64,000 bases of DNA, taken from contig NZ_CP014943.1 of NCBI RefSeq assembly GCF_002077175.1, positions 2,790,001 through 2,854,000 of the forward strand, written 5' to 3'. The notes under the pieces are model-generated. The model made no database searches, was not told the origin of the DNA, and saw only the letters and a program-made list of their open reading frames with translations. The translations under genes and the position numbers were made by a program. Source of the stretch: Colwellia sp. PAMC 21821. GTDB taxonomy: Bacteria > Pseudomonadota > Gammaproteobacteria > Enterobacterales > Alteromonadaceae. Positions 1 to 9,664 of the stretch are shown here, piece by piece; within the stretch, counting starts at the first letter, position 1; every line of letters begins with the position of its first letter.

Positions 1-538
1 TGGCGTTTCCGGTGTGCCAGGTTTATTCACTGAAGCGGTAATTAAAGCGATGAAACTACACTGTAATACGCCGGTAATATTCCCGCTTAGTAACCCAAGC
101 CGACAAGTAGAAGCTACGCCTGAACAAGTGATTAACTGGACGGAAGGTGAGGTTATTATTGCCACGGGTAGTCCGTTTGATCCTGTTGAATACAAAGGTG
201 AAATTTTTCCTATTGCCCAGTGTAATAACAGCTATGTATTCCCAGGAATTGGTTTGGGTGTCGTGGCAGCAAACATTAATCGTATTACCGATGAAATGTT
301 AATGGCAGCAAGCGCCATGCTAGCGCAAGCATCGCCATTAGCAAATACAGGTATGGGCGAATTACTACCTCCTTTAGTCGAAATTGCTAATTTGAGTAAG
401 AAAATAGCTTTTGCGGTTGCTAAGGTCGCTTTTGAGCAAGGGTTAGCATTACCATTATCAGATGAACAACTGGTGGAAAATATAGATCGTAACTTTTGGA
501 CACCACAATATCGTCAATATCGTCGAGTGAGTATTTAA
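1..538 (+). CDS. maeA: NAD-dependent malic enzyme, C-terminal part (partial)
   Basis: This gene runs in from the left edge; the frame is open from base 2. The product oxidatively decarboxylates malate to pyruvate with NAD. About 178 residues are visible. They match the C-terminal third of the E. coli MaeA/SfcA type: [15 protein letters not shown], the ATGSPFDPV stretch of the nucleotide-binding domain, [16 protein letters not shown], and the end [15 protein letters not shown]. The visible GTG at 14 is an internal codon, because the conserved frame continues upstream of it. A strong terminator follows. Family assignment is from remembered conserved motifs. Confidence 0.95.
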   Translation, partial: GVSGVPGLFTEAVIKAMKLHCNTPVIFPLSNPSRQVEATPEQVINWTEGEVIIATGSPFDPVEYKGEIFPIAQCNNSYVFPGIGLGVVAANINRITDEMLMAASAMLAQASPLANTGMGELLPPLVEIANLSKKIAFAVAKVAFEQGLALPLSDEQLVENIDRNFWTPQYRQYRRVSI

Positions 539-587
539 CGGTTATTAATAACTAAAAAATTTAATGAGTTATAATTAGTTACCTTAT

Positions 588-615
588 AAACGCTCACATT
601 GATGAGCGTTTTTTT
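588..615 (+). terminator. Rho-independent terminator of maeA
   Basis: The arms AAACGCTCA (588-596) and TGAGCGTTT (603-611) pair perfectly over 9 bp with a 6-nt loop, followed by a T run. Confidence 0.85.
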
Positions 616-739
616 ATATTTTCTTATCACTCGTAAACTGGAACTAAAAGGTTAAACACTGACAAGTTTCGGTTGAAATATGCCTGCTAATAACTCTCAG
701 ACTAAAATGATAACCCTAGGCATTTGCTTTTAATTCGTC

Positions 740-745
740 TATAAT
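740..745 (+). promoter_or_regulatory. possible -10 box of ndk
   Basis: A perfect TATAAT lies 52 nt before the ndk start. No convincing -35 hexamer sits at the normal spacing, so this is tentative. Confidence 0.3.
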
Positions 746-796
746 CGCGCCAAAATTTATACCGTATTTTAATTCTAATTTATTATAAGGGCTATC

Positions 797-1228
797 ATGG
801 CTATCGAACGTACTTTTTCTATCGTAAAACCAGACGCAGTTGCTAAAAACTTTATTGGTCAAATCTACAACCGTTTTGAAACTGCTGGTTTAAAAATCGT
901 TGCTTCTAAAATGATTCATTTATCAAAAGAAAAAGCAGAAGGCTTTTACGCTGAGCACAGCGAACGTCCTTTCTTTGGTGCTTTGGTTGAATTCATGACT
1001 TCTGGTCCAGTAATGGTTCAAGTTTTAGAAGGCGAAAATGCTGTTCTTAAAAACCGTGAAATCATGGGTGCTACTAACCCAGCTGAAGCACTTGCTGGCA
1101 CTATTCGTGCTGACCTTGCTGATTCAATTGACGAAAATGCAGCTCACGGTAGCGATGCTTTAGAATCTGCTGCACGTGAAATTGCTTATTTCTTCGCTGA
1201 CGAAGAAATTTGTTCACGTACACGTTAA
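797..1228 (+). CDS. ndk: nucleoside diphosphate kinase
   Basis: The enzyme transfers the gamma phosphate of ATP to nucleoside diphosphates through a phospho-histidine, balancing NTP and dNTP pools in the cytoplasm. The 143-residue length is the usual bacterial Ndk length. The N-terminus [12 protein letters not shown] and the active-site segment [12 protein letters not shown] with the catalytic His are both present. The start is supported by an AAGGG Shine-Dalgarno about 8 nt upstream. It is a single-gene unit, with terminators on both sides. The protein appears intact and ordinary. Confidence 0.98.
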   Translation: MAIERTFSIVKPDAVAKNFIGQIYNRFETAGLKIVASKMIHLSKEKAEGFYAEHSERPFFGALVEFMTSGPVMVQVLEGENAVLKNREIMGATNPAEALAGTIRADLADSIDENAAHGSDALESAAREIAYFFADEEICSRTR

Positions 1229-1292
1229 TTTTAAATTTAACTATTAGGCTGTCTGATTAAGAACAGCCTCATGTAGTTTAAAAATTAATTTG

Positions 1293-1328
1293 AAGGATTT
1301 TACTGATTAATCGGTAAAATCCTTTTGT
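1293..1328 (+). terminator. Terminator downstream of ndk
   Basis: The 11-bp perfect arms AAGGATTTTAC (1293-1303) and GTAAAATCCTT (1314-1324) are followed by a short T-rich tail. A weaker hairpin, AGGCTGT/ACAGCCT (1246-1252/1263-1269), lies just before it. Confidence 0.65.
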
Positions 1329-1438
1329 CTATTTTAAGACCATATAAAATTGAGTGTTTTTACCAGTGTACATACTACTGAGAACATTGACTTTTATTTA
1401 GTTTAAGTCCTTTAAAGATTTAAAATAGAGCCACTAAA

Positions 1439-1467
1439 TTGTTTGTTTTGCACAAAAAGCGTACAAT
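1439..1467 (+). promoter_or_regulatory. candidate sigma-70 promoter for rlmN
   Basis: TTGTTT (1439-1444) and TACAAT (1462-1467) are separated by 17 nt. This would give a leader of roughly 30 nt before the rlmN ATG. Confidence 0.35.
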
Positions 1468-1505
1468 TTGTTCTGTAATTTTTGTAGTTTTGAGAAGCTT
1501 TTATC

Positions 1506-2651
1506 ATGAGTGACGTAACCGAAGTAGTAACCCCAGTGAAGAAAAAAATTAACTTACTCAACCTAGATCATCAAGGTATGCGAGAGTATTTTGCTTCAAT
1601 CGGCGAAAAGCCATTTCGTGCTGACCAAATTATGAAGTGGATGTATCATTTCGGCTACGATGATTTTGAGTTGATGACCAACTTAAATAAAAAATTACGT
1701 GAAAAACTGCAACGTGATACCGAAATTAAAGCACCTGAAATTTCAGAAAAACAAGTATCTAGCGACGGCACTATAAAGTACTCATTAAGCCTAGAAGGTG
1801 GTCAAGAAATTGAAACCGTATGGATCCCTGAAAATGGCAGAGCCACACTTTGTGTTTCGTCTCAAGTAGGTTGTGCATTGGAATGTACTTTTTGCTCAAC
1901 AGCACAGCAAGGTTTTAACCGTAACCTTTCTATGGCAGAAATTATTGGTCAAGTATGGCGCGTAGCTAATGATATTGGTGCCACACGCATTGCAGGCACA
2001 CGCCCTATAACTAATATAGTGATGATGGGCATGGGTGAGCCATTGCTTAACATGAAAAATTTGATCCCAGCATTAGATACCATGTTAAATGATTTAGGCT
2101 ACGGTTTATCGAAACGTCGTGTAACGGTTAGTACCTCAGGTGTAGTACCGGCCTTAGATATGTTAAAAGAAAAAATTGACTGTGCATTGGCAATATCTAT
2201 TCATGCGGGTAACAATACCTTACGTGACGAATTAGTACCGATTAACAAAAAATATCCATTAGAAGAGTTTATTGCAGCTGCCGGTCGTTATATCGACGGG
2301 TCAAAAGCTAATAAACAGGCGACAATCGAATATGTAATGCTTGATCATGTAAACGATAGTACAGATCAAGCACATGAATTAGCGCATGCTTTGAAAGATT
2401 TACCGAGTAAAATTAATCTTATTCCATTTAATCCTTACCCAGGTTCGCCATATAAACGTTCGAGTAATTCTCGTATTGACCGCTTCGATAAAGTGCTACA
2501 AAGCTATGGCCTGACAGTGATTACGCGTCGTACACGTGGTGACGATATTGATGCCGCATGTGGACAATTAGCAGGTGATGTTTTAGACAGAACCAAGCGG
2601 ACAGGAAAAAAAGAGGTGAAAGCTGAGTCAATTTCAGTAAAGATGGTTTAA
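1506..2651 (+). CDS. rlmN: dual-specificity 23S rRNA/tRNA adenine-C2 methyltransferase (radical SAM)
   Basis: RlmN methylates C2 of A2503 in 23S rRNA and of A37 in some tRNAs by a radical SAM, methyl-cysteine mechanism. The 381-residue protein has the CxxxCxxC iron-sulfur motif at C123, C127 and C130 (CALECTFC), the MGMGEPL segment at about 174-180, and the second catalytic Cys at 352 in [10 protein letters not shown]. An N-terminal helical RNA-binding domain precedes the radical SAM barrel. The gene heads the rlmN-pilW-rodZ-ispG-hisS block conserved in gammaproteobacteria. Intact. Confidence 0.98.
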   Translation: MSDVTEVVTPVKKKINLLNLDHQGMREYFASIGEKPFRADQIMKWMYHFGYDDFELMTNLNKKLREKLQRDTEIKAPEISEKQVSSDGTIKYSLSLEGGQEIETVWIPENGRATLCVSSQVGCALECTFCSTAQQGFNRNLSMAEIIGQVWRVANDIGATRIAGTRPITNIVMMGMGEPLLNMKNLIPALDTMLNDLGYGLSKRRVTVSTSGVVPALDMLKEKIDCALAISIHAGNNTLRDELVPINKKYPLEEFIAAAGRYIDGSKANKQATIEYVMLDHVNDSTDQAHELAHALKDLPSKINLIPFNPYPGSPYKRSSNSRIDRFDKVLQSYGLTVITRRTRGDDIDAACGQLAGDVLDRTKRTGKKEVKAESISVKMV

Positions 2652-2693
2652 TTGCTTTTAAATCAAAACTTACTAAGTGACAGCTCCTTAATT

Positions 2694-4046
2694 ATGAAAA
2701 AATTATTACCGTTATTTATCGCGTTGCTAACGACAAGTATATTAACTGCCTGTGTGACGAAAAATTATGGCAATGATAAAGATACGCCGTTAATTGAAAA
2801 TGAATCCAGTAATAATGAAATAGCCATGACCCGAATATCTCTCGGGTTAGGTTATTTAAAAATGGGTAATACCCAACAAGCTAAATTGAATTTAGAAAAA
2901 GCGAAGCGTTTTTCGCCTAACTTAGTACAAGTTCATACAGCGTTTGCTCATTATTACGACACCGTTGGTGAGCCAGTTTTAGCGACTAAAGCCTATGAAC
3001 ATGCACTAAGCATTAATGATCAAGATGCTGATACACTCAATAATTATGGTGTATTTTTATGTCGAAATGAAAAATATGCTGCGGCTGAAAAACAGATGCT
3101 GCGAGCGATAGCCATTCCTAGCTATATTTTAGTTGCACAAAGTTATGAAAACTTAGCTTTATGTCAACTCAAAGCCAATCAGTTCGATAAAGCCCAAACA
3201 TATCTTGAAAAGGCGATAGCTCATAGTCCCAACAGAGCGAGTTCTCTGTTGCAAATGATGCGTTTGCAATATGCAAAAAGCGATTATAAATCAGCGCAAA
3301 GTTACCTTCACCGCTATGAAAAATCAACACGTCGATTTACTCCTGATGCCCTAGCCTTAGCGTTCAAAATCTTTGCTAACCAAGGTAATAAGCGTATTTC
3401 TGTAAATTATGGCAATATGCTCGTTAAAATGTTTCCAAACTCTTTTGAAGCAAAACAATATATTTTAAATGAACTTTATCAGATTGATGCGGACAAACTA
3501 GCTGAAGAATATCGCGCTTCACTTTCTGACAAAAGCACTAGAAAAAGTAAAAAGCGTGTGGTGGTATTATCTCCGAAAGTAACAACTTCGCCAGAGAAAG
3601 ACAGTTTAAGTCGTCATGGTTTAAAGCCTATTATGGCTAATTCTGTTATGCCAACAACCGAGCAAGAAGCAGAATCGAAAGTAAAGTCGAACGTAAAGTC
3701 TGAAGAAATAAACGACGAAAGTAATGACACTGAAAGCTATAGACAACAAGTTGCGGCTAAAGAAGCGCCGATACAAAAACCGGCTATACAAACGCCAACT
3801 GATGAATTAATAAAGACTGAAAAATCGGCGGCAGAAGCAGCGGTTAAATCAGAAGTAAATAGAACACCTATGGTGTCATTACCTATACATGTTGTTATAA
3901 AAGGCGATAGCTTGTTCGCTATCTCTAAGCATTACAATATTGTAATGAGAAGTTTAGAGCGTTGGAATAAGTTACGCCGCCCTTATCTTTTAAAAATTGG
4001 TGATGTTCTCTATCTCGCAGATCCAAAGTCAGCGACTAAACGCTAA
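2694..4046 (+). CDS. pilW: type IV pilus biogenesis lipoprotein PilW/PilF-like, TPR plus LysM
   Basis: The predicted 450-residue outer-membrane lipoprotein begins MKKLLPLFIALLTTSILTAC. It has a basic n-region, a hydrophobic core and an LTAC lipobox. I start it at ATG 2694 because the upstream TTG at 2652 would put 14 extra residues in front of a perfect signal peptide. Several TPR repeats span about residues 40-250. PilF/PilW proteins of this type act as pilotins for the PilQ secretin. A low-complexity Glu/Lys-rich linker (about 285-390) leads to a C-terminal LysM-like domain (HVVIKGDSLFAISKHYNI, ending IGDVLYLADP), which suggests peptidoglycan binding. The LysM tail is longer than in the E. 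coli relative. It lies between rlmN and rodZ, as pilF does elsewhere. Confidence 0.85.
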   Translation: MKKLLPLFIALLTTSILTACVTKNYGNDKDTPLIENESSNNEIAMTRISLGLGYLKMGNTQQAKLNLEKAKRFSPNLVQVHTAFAHYYDTVGEPVLATKAYEHALSINDQDADTLNNYGVFLCRNEKYAAAEKQMLRAIAIPSYILVAQSYENLALCQLKANQFDKAQTYLEKAIAHSPNRASSLLQMMRLQYAKSDYKSAQSYLHRYEKSTRRFTPDALALAFKIFANQGNKRISVNYGNMLVKMFPNSFEAKQYILNELYQIDADKLAEEYRASLSDKSTRKSKKRVVVLSPKVTTSPEKDSLSRHGLKPIMANSVMPTTEQEAESKVKSNVKSEEINDESNDTESYRQQVAAKEAPIQKPAIQTPTDELIKTEKSAAEAAVKSEVNRTPMVSLPIHVVIKGDSLFAISKHYNIVMRSLERWNKLRRPYLLKIGDVLYLADPKSATKR

Positions 4047-4058
4047 GAGAAACGCTTG

Positions 4059-5045
4059 ATGAAGCAAGAGCTTAATACATTGAAAAATGAACATAATGAC
4101 GCTGCAGAAATTGCAGAAGAGTTAGACGTAGTGGGTCCTGGGCTTATGCTCAAAGAAGCGCGAGAATTGCGCGGGTTAAGTGCAGAACAAGTTGCTGAAA
4201 AACTTAACTTTAGAACCCGCTTAGTACAAGATATTGAAATTAATAAATTTGACCGTAGTTTGCCTGAAGCTTTTAATCGTGGTTACCTTAAGAATTACGC
4301 TAAGTTGGTTCATATTGCAGAAGCCGATGTTTTAAACAGTTACGACCAATTAGCGGTAACACAGCGCGAATGTGCTGGCATGCAAAGCTTTTCTAAAGGC
4401 ACTGCAAAACAAGCTGAACATAACATGCTAATGTGGATCACTTATCTGATTTTAGCGATATTATTTACAGCAACCGTAGTTTGGTGGCTTCAAACACCAT
4501 CTGAGCAACCAGAGCCGATAGTGGTTGATGCCTTAGAGATGTCAGCGTTAGATAATAGTGCTATTGATCAAGTTAATGTAACTAATGAAAACAGTTCAAC
4601 AGATGTAAGCACTGAGCAAAATGGCGAGTCCGTTCTTAGTGAAATTAACGCTATTAAAGCTGAAACAAGCGTAACTGCTGAAAATATCGGCAAAAAAGCT
4701 CTGGTTAAAGTTGAAGATATATTATCTAACAGTGACTTAAGCGACGCTAAAATTGGCTTGGAGAATGATAAAGTTGTTGAGCAGAGTGTATCTACTGTAG
4801 CGGCTAATGTGGTCTTTACTTTCTCTGGCGACTGTTGGGTTAATATATATGATGCTACAGGTGAAAGAATTGCTTGGGGCGTAAAAAAATCAGGCTATAT
4901 AATGCGAATTTCAGGCCAAGCGCCTTTTTCGATTACTTTAGGAAAACCTGAATTAGTACAAATAGATTACAATGACGTCCCAGTTGATTTAGCTGTATAT
5001 AATGCTGGGAATATTGCCAAATTTTCATTACCACTAGCGCCTTAA
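4059..5045 (+). CDS. rodZ: cytoskeletal protein RodZ
   Basis: RodZ is a bitopic inner-membrane protein that links MreB filaments to the elongation machinery and so helps set rod shape. The 328 residues show an N-terminal Cro/xre-like HTH_25 domain (LMLKEARELRGLSAEQVAEKLNF, about 30-95), one transmembrane helix (MLMWITYLILAILFTATVVWWL, about 124-146), an acidic, Ser/Asn-rich periplasmic linker, and the C-terminal beta domain (VFTFSGDCWVNIYDATGERIAW). ATG 4059 is preferred over the adjacent TTG 4056; AAGAGA upstream serves as ribosome site. The gene is 12 nt from pilW, so probably in the same operon. Confidence 0.95.
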   Translation: MKQELNTLKNEHNDAAEIAEELDVVGPGLMLKEARELRGLSAEQVAEKLNFRTRLVQDIEINKFDRSLPEAFNRGYLKNYAKLVHIAEADVLNSYDQLAVTQRECAGMQSFSKGTAKQAEHNMLMWITYLILAILFTATVVWWLQTPSEQPEPIVVDALEMSALDNSAIDQVNVTNENSSTDVSTEQNGESVLSEINAIKAETSVTAENIGKKALVKVEDILSNSDLSDAKIGLENDKVVEQSVSTVAANVVFTFSGDCWVNIYDATGERIAWGVKKSGYIMRISGQAPFSITLGKPELVQIDYNDVPVDLAVYNAGNIAKFSLPLAP

Positions 5046-5092
5046 TACGGTAAAGTTTTGTTTAATTAACGTAACAATATTGAAGTTTTATT

Positions 5093-6211
5093 ATGTTTAA
5101 AGAATCTCCTATTATTCGTCGAAAGTCCCGCCAAATTATGGTCGGCAATGTTCCTGTTGGTGGCGATGCGCCTATTACGGTGCAGTCAATGACCAACACG
5201 CTAACCACTGATGTTGCAGCAACGGTTGCTCAAATTAATGCACTTGAAGCAGTAGGTGCCGATATTGTTCGTGTAAGTGTACCTACAATGGACGCTGCTG
5301 AAGCCTTTCGTGAAATAAAGCTACAAACTAATATTCCGTTAGTTGCTGATATTCATTTTGATTATCGTATTGCCTTAAAAGTTGCGGAATATGGTGTTGA
5401 CTGTCTACGTATAAACCCAGGAAATATTGGCCGTGAAGACAGAGTTCGCTCTGTTGTTGAGTGTGCTCGTGATAATAACATCCCAATCCGCATTGGCGTT
5501 AACGGCGGTTCTTTAGAGAAAGATATTCAAGAAAGATATACCGAACCAACTCCAGAAGCCTTGTTAGAATCAGCCATGCGCCATGTCGATATTCTTGACC
5601 GCTTAAACTTTGATCAGTTTAAAGTTAGTGTAAAAGCTTCGGATGTTTTTCTTGCCGTTGGTGCTTATCGCTTATTAGCGAAACAAATAGATAATCCTTT
5701 GCATTTAGGCATTACAGAAGCCGGTGGTTTACGCTCAGGTTCAGTTAAATCATCTGTTGGGCTTGGATTGTTACTTGCCGAAGGCATTGGCGATACCTTG
5801 AGAGTTTCATTAGCGGCTGATCCTATAGAAGAAATTAAAGTCGGTTTTGATATATTAAAGTCACTTAAGCTGCGTAGTCGCGGCATAAACTTTATTGCTT
5901 GCCCAAGTTGCTCGCGTCAAGAGTTCGATGTTATCTCAACAGTAAATGCCTTAGAGCAACGAGTTGAAGACATTATGACGCCTATGGATGTTTCAATTAT
6001 TGGTTGTATTGTTAATGGTCCAGGTGAGGCGCTAATCTCTGATTTAGGCTTAACCGGCAGCAGTAAAAAAAGTGGCTATTACCTTGATGGTATTCGCCAA
6101 AAAGAGCGCTTTGATAATAATAATCTCGTAGACCAGCTTGAACAACGAATTCGCGCAAAAGCTAAAATGCTCGATGCGAGTTATAAAATTGCGATACAAG
6201 AGATCGATTAA
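5093..6211 (+). CDS. ispG: 4-hydroxy-3-methylbut-2-en-1-yl diphosphate synthase (flavodoxin)
   Basis: IspG carries out the penultimate step of the MEP isoprenoid pathway, converting MEcPP to HMBPP with a [4Fe-4S] cluster. The protein has 372 residues. The cluster ligands C270, C273 (ACPSC) and C305 with E312 (GCIVNGPGE) are all present at the positions expected for the E. coli enzyme. The N-terminal TIM barrel is intact ([34 protein letters not shown]). It lies between rodZ and hisS, as in E. coli. Confidence 0.98.
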   Translation: MFKESPIIRRKSRQIMVGNVPVGGDAPITVQSMTNTLTTDVAATVAQINALEAVGADIVRVSVPTMDAAEAFREIKLQTNIPLVADIHFDYRIALKVAEYGVDCLRINPGNIGREDRVRSVVECARDNNIPIRIGVNGGSLEKDIQERYTEPTPEALLESAMRHVDILDRLNFDQFKVSVKASDVFLAVGAYRLLAKQIDNPLHLGITEAGGLRSGSVKSSVGLGLLLAEGIGDTLRVSLAADPIEEIKVGFDILKSLKLRSRGINFIACPSCSRQEFDVISTVNALEQRVEDIMTPMDVSIIGCIVNGPGEALISDLGLTGSSKKSGYYLDGIRQKERFDNNNLVDQLEQRIRAKAKMLDASYKIAIQEID

Positions 6212-6275
6212 TAAGGCTTAATTCATTACGCTATCGCACTGTTATTTACGTTTGATAGCAAACTGCCTATACTAT

Positions 6276-6303
6276 GCGCGCGGTAAAATATGTTTGCGCG
6301 CGC
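6276..6303 (+). other. GC-only hairpin in the ispG-hisS gap
   Basis: GCGCGCG (6276-6282) can pair with CGCGCGC (6297-6303) across a 14-nt AT-rich loop. This is a pure G/C stem in very AT-rich DNA. There is no T run, so it is not a standard terminator; it could be an attenuating or mRNA-processing hairpin before hisS. Confidence 0.4.
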
Positions 6304-6373
6304 GATAAAATTATTCTTTGTATAAGCAATGAATAGATAACTGAATAGATAAACACTAGCGAGAAAATGATAC

Positions 6374-7648
6374 GTGAGTAAAGCACTACAAGCAATTAGA
6401 GGTATGAACGACTGTTTACCTAACGAAACAGGTATATGGCAAATGGTAGAAGCGGTATTGCGCCGAGTTGCCAGTAATTACGGCTTTGCTGAAATACGTA
6501 TGCCGATTGTCGAGTCAACGGCTCTATTTAAACGCTCTATAGGCGAAGTTACCGATATTGTTGAAAAGGAAATGTATACCTTTGAAGATCGCAATGGTGA
6601 CAGCTTAACATTACGACCAGAAGGTACTGCAAGTTGCGTGCGTGCTGGTAATCAACATGGATTACTGTATAACCAAGAGCAGCGCTTATGGTATATGGGA
6701 CCGATGTTTCGTCATGAACGTCCGCAAAAAGGTCGTTATCGTCAATTTCACCAATTTGGCTTAGAGGCCTTTGGTATAGCAACACCAGATATTGATGCTG
6801 AAATCATTATGTTAACTTCTCGACTTTGGCGGGAACTTGGTATTAATGAATTTGTCACACTAGAACTAAATTCATTGGGTTCGAACGAAGAGCGTGGAAA
6901 GTATCGTGATGCGTTAGTGATATTCTTAACTGAAAAAGAACACCTTTTAGATGAAGATAGTAAGCGTCGTATGCACACCAATCCATTGCGCGTTCTGGAC
7001 AGTAAAAATCCAGATGTGCAAGCCGCCTTGGTTGGCGCACCTAAATTAGCGGATTATTTTGGCGAAGAGTCTAGTGAACATTTTGCCTCTGTTTGTCAGC
7101 GTTTAGATGCGGCGGGCATAAAGTATGTGGTTAACGATCGTTTAGTGCGCGGATTAGATTATTATAATCGCACGGTTTTTGAATGGGTGACATCTAGCTT
7201 AGGCGCTCAAGGCACTATTTGTGCTGGTGGCCGATATGACGGTCTAGTTGAACAACTCGGTGGTAAATCAACACCAGGTTTTGGCTTTGCTTTAGGCATT
7301 GAACGTTTAGTGTTAATGCTGACCAGTTTAGAAAAAGCTAATAATATTAGAGCTCAAGTAGATGCTTACGTTATTATGCTAGGAAATGACGTTGAAATCA
7401 CCGCTAACGGTTTAGCAGAACAATGGCGAGATTTAGTGCCAGATATTCGCTTACAATCTCACTGTGGTGGTGGCAATATGAAAAAACAAATGAAGCGTGC
7501 AGATAAATCGGGAGCCCAAATAGCATTGATTCTTGGTGAAGATGAAATAGCTCAAAAAACGGTAACCGTAAAATATTTGCGCGGACAACAAGAACAACAA
7601 AGTTTGCCACTTGATCAAGTGCCAAGTCTTTTAACAAATTTACTTTAA
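6374..7648 (+). CDS. hisS: histidyl-tRNA synthetase
   Basis: This class II aminoacyl-tRNA synthetase charges tRNA-His. The 424 residues begin [15 protein letters not shown], the usual N-terminus, so GTG 6374 is the start. Motif 2 ([21 protein letters not shown]), the His-specific segment [13 protein letters not shown] and motif 3 ([13 protein letters not shown]) are visible. They are followed by the C-terminal anticodon-binding domain. It is followed at 9 nt by yfgM and is probably cotranscribed with it. Confidence 0.98.
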   Translation: MSKALQAIRGMNDCLPNETGIWQMVEAVLRRVASNYGFAEIRMPIVESTALFKRSIGEVTDIVEKEMYTFEDRNGDSLTLRPEGTASCVRAGNQHGLLYNQEQRLWYMGPMFRHERPQKGRYRQFHQFGLEAFGIATPDIDAEIIMLTSRLWRELGINEFVTLELNSLGSNEERGKYRDALVIFLTEKEHLLDEDSKRRMHTNPLRVLDSKNPDVQAALVGAPKLADYFGEESSEHFASVCQRLDAAGIKYVVNDRLVRGLDYYNRTVFEWVTSSLGAQGTICAGGRYDGLVEQLGGKSTPGFGFALGIERLVLMLTSLEKANNIRAQVDAYVIMLGNDVEITANGLAEQWRDLVPDIRLQSHCGGGNMKKQMKRADKSGAQIALILGEDEIAQKTVTVKYLRGQQEQQSLPLDQVPSLLTNLL

Positions 7649-7657
7649 GGGTTAGTT

Positions 7658-8296
7658 TTGGATATACATCAAACAGAAGAACAACAAGTCGAAGCAATCA
7701 AAAGTTTTTGGAGTAACAATGGAAATGCAATTATTGCAGGTTTAGCCATTGGTTTTTCAGGGTTTATTGGCCTTAATTATTATAACGACCATAAATTGCA
7801 ACAAGAGCTAAACACTTCAGAAGCTTATCAAACGATGATTGAAGCCGCGACTGAAGATAGCGCTGCCTTTGAAGCCGCGGGTAAAGCTTTTATTGCTGAG
7901 AATGACGCATCAAGTTACACCATGCTAACGGCGATTGCTTTAGCTAAAGAAGCTGCTGAAAAACAAGATTGGGAGCAAGCTCACACGTATTTAAGCACAG
8001 CTATCGACAAATCAGTTGATGACGGTATTAAAGCAATTGCTACCGTGCGTTTAGCTCGAGTGCAGTTACAGTTAGAGAAATATGAAGCAGCGCTAGCGAC
8101 ATTAACGCCAAAATTACCCGCTTCATTTGACGCTAGCGTTGAAGAAATTAAAGGTGATATTTACTTTAAACAAGGTAAAACAGAGCTAGCGCGTAATGCG
8201 TATCAAGCGGCGATTGATGATGCTACTGATGGCACTAACCCTGCTTTGCAAATGAAATTAGATAACTTAGCGCAAGTCATTAACTTAAACAAATAG
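7658..8296 (+). CDS. yfgM: YfgM-family membrane-anchored TPR protein (ancillary SecYEG translocon subunit)
   Basis: This 212-residue inner-membrane protein has one N-terminal transmembrane segment (AIIAGLAIGFSGFIGLNYY, about 22-42) and a periplasmic helical TPR-like domain. In E. coli, YfgM associates with SecYEG and the chaperone PpiD. The start is TTG 7658, preceded by a TAAGGG ribosome site. No ATG fits, and the N-terminus (DIHQTEEQQVEAIKSFWSNNG) aligns with the family. It sits between hisS and bamB, the conserved order. Confidence 0.9.
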   Translation: MDIHQTEEQQVEAIKSFWSNNGNAIIAGLAIGFSGFIGLNYYNDHKLQQELNTSEAYQTMIEAATEDSAAFEAAGKAFIAENDASSYTMLTAIALAKEAAEKQDWEQAHTYLSTAIDKSVDDGIKAIATVRLARVQLQLEKYEAALATLTPKLPASFDASVEEIKGDIYFKQGKTELARNAYQAAIDDATDGTNPALQMKLDNLAQVINLNK

Positions 8297-8310
8297 AGAG
8301 TGGTGTAGGC

Positions 8311-9519
8311 ATGTTTACCAGTAAACGCTTTAACAAAAGCCTTCTTGCTATCTGTTTTTTAGCGGTAGGTATTTCTGCGTGTTCATCAACCGATGATGAA
8401 GATGAAGATCTAAGGGTCGCCGAATTAACCGAAATCGAAGCATTGTTTGAACCCGTTGTAAAATGGGATGTAAGTGTAGGTGATGGTGTAGGGCGTTACT
8501 TCTCTCGCATACAACCTGTTGTTGCATACGGAAAAGTTTTTAGCGCAAGTCGTGATGGTGAAGCCTACGCATTTGATGAAAATACCGGTGAAAAAATTTG
8601 GTATGCCGACTTAAGCGACGTTGAAAATAAACGTGGTTTTTTCGACGATAAAGTACCAGCTTTAATTAGTGGTGGTGCTGTTGCTGGTATTAATAAAGTC
8701 TTTTACGGTAGTGAAAATGGTGATGTTATTGCCCTTGAAGCTGAAAGTGGCAAGTTGTCATGGCAAGGAAAAGTTAAAGGTGAAGTGATTGCTGCGCCAG
8801 CACTCGATTCAGGCAAGCTAGTCGTGAATACTGCTTCTGGTGTTATGAAGGCATTTAATGCTTCAAATGGCCAAGACGACTGGCAAGTTGAACAAGATGT
8901 ACCGCCTCTGACTTTACGTGGTATTAGTGCGCCGACCATTGCGGGTGGCGGTGTTATTGTTGGCTCTGCTGACGGTTCATTGTCCGTATATTTACTTGAG
9001 CAAGGTCGTCAAGGCTGGACTGTAGATATTGGTGAAGCGGCTGGCTCTACAGAACTAGAACGTGTTATCGATGTTGATTCAACGCCATTGGTATACGGTG
9101 ATAATATTTATACTGTATCTTCGCGTGGTAATTTAAGCGCAGTTGAATTACGTTCAGGCCGAGTGTTATGGCAGCGCCAATATTCATCATATAATGAAAT
9201 ATCGATCAGTGGTAATAGCTTGTTTTTAACCGATGTTAAAGGTCACGTATATGCTATAGATCGCAATAACGGTTTAGAGCTTTGGAGCCAATTATCGTTT
9301 ACCAACCGTGGTGTAACGGGACCTGTTCCGTTTGGTAACTATGTTGTAATAGGTGATTTTGAAGGCTATTTGCATTGGTTAGATCAATCTACAGGTGAAG
9401 TAGTTGCTCGTCATCATGTCGACAGTAGTGGGATTCATGCTACACCAACGGTTGAAAATAACGTTTTGTATAGCCAAGCGCGTAACGGTGATTTAGAAGC
9501 GATTACTATTTCAAAATAA
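8311..9519 (+). CDS. bamB: outer membrane protein assembly factor BamB (lipoprotein)
   Basis: BamB is the beta-propeller lipoprotein of the BAM complex that inserts outer-membrane beta barrels. The 402 residues begin with a lipoprotein signal (SLLAICFLAVGISAC, lipobox ISAC). An acidic stretch and PQQ-like blade repeats follow (for example GEKIWYADL, GKLSWQGKV, GQDDWQVEQ, GRVLWQRQY and GLELWSQL, each ending a blade). It is 14 nt after yfgM and is closed by a strong terminator. Confidence 0.96.
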   Translation: MFTSKRFNKSLLAICFLAVGISACSSTDDEDEDLRVAELTEIEALFEPVVKWDVSVGDGVGRYFSRIQPVVAYGKVFSASRDGEAYAFDENTGEKIWYADLSDVENKRGFFDDKVPALISGGAVAGINKVFYGSENGDVIALEAESGKLSWQGKVKGEVIAAPALDSGKLVVNTASGVMKAFNASNGQDDWQVEQDVPPLTLRGISAPTIAGGGVIVGSADGSLSVYLLEQGRQGWTVDIGEAAGSTELERVIDVDSTPLVYGDNIYTVSSRGNLSAVELRSGRVLWQRQYSSYNEISISGNSLFLTDVKGHVYAIDRNNGLELWSQLSFTNRGVTGPVPFGNYVVIGDFEGYLHWLDQSTGEVVARHHVDSSGIHATPTVENNVLYSQARNGDLEAITISK

Positions 9520-9578
9520 GATATTCGAGTAGCCAGTTAATAAATGTTGGCTAGTTAAATATTTAGGCTAAAATTATA

Positions 9579-9615
9579 AACGGCTCCAGTGCAAAATGTG
9601 CTGGAGCCGTTGTTT
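9579..9615 (+). terminator. Terminator of the hisS-yfgM-bamB unit
   Basis: The perfect 11-bp arms AACGGCTCCAG (9579-9589) and CTGGAGCCGTT (9601-9611) are followed by GTTTATT. The T tract is short but the stem is GC-rich. Confidence 0.75.
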
Positions 9616-9664
9616 ATTAATAAAACTAATATTATATTAGTTTAAAGAGAAATTTGAGGTGAAC

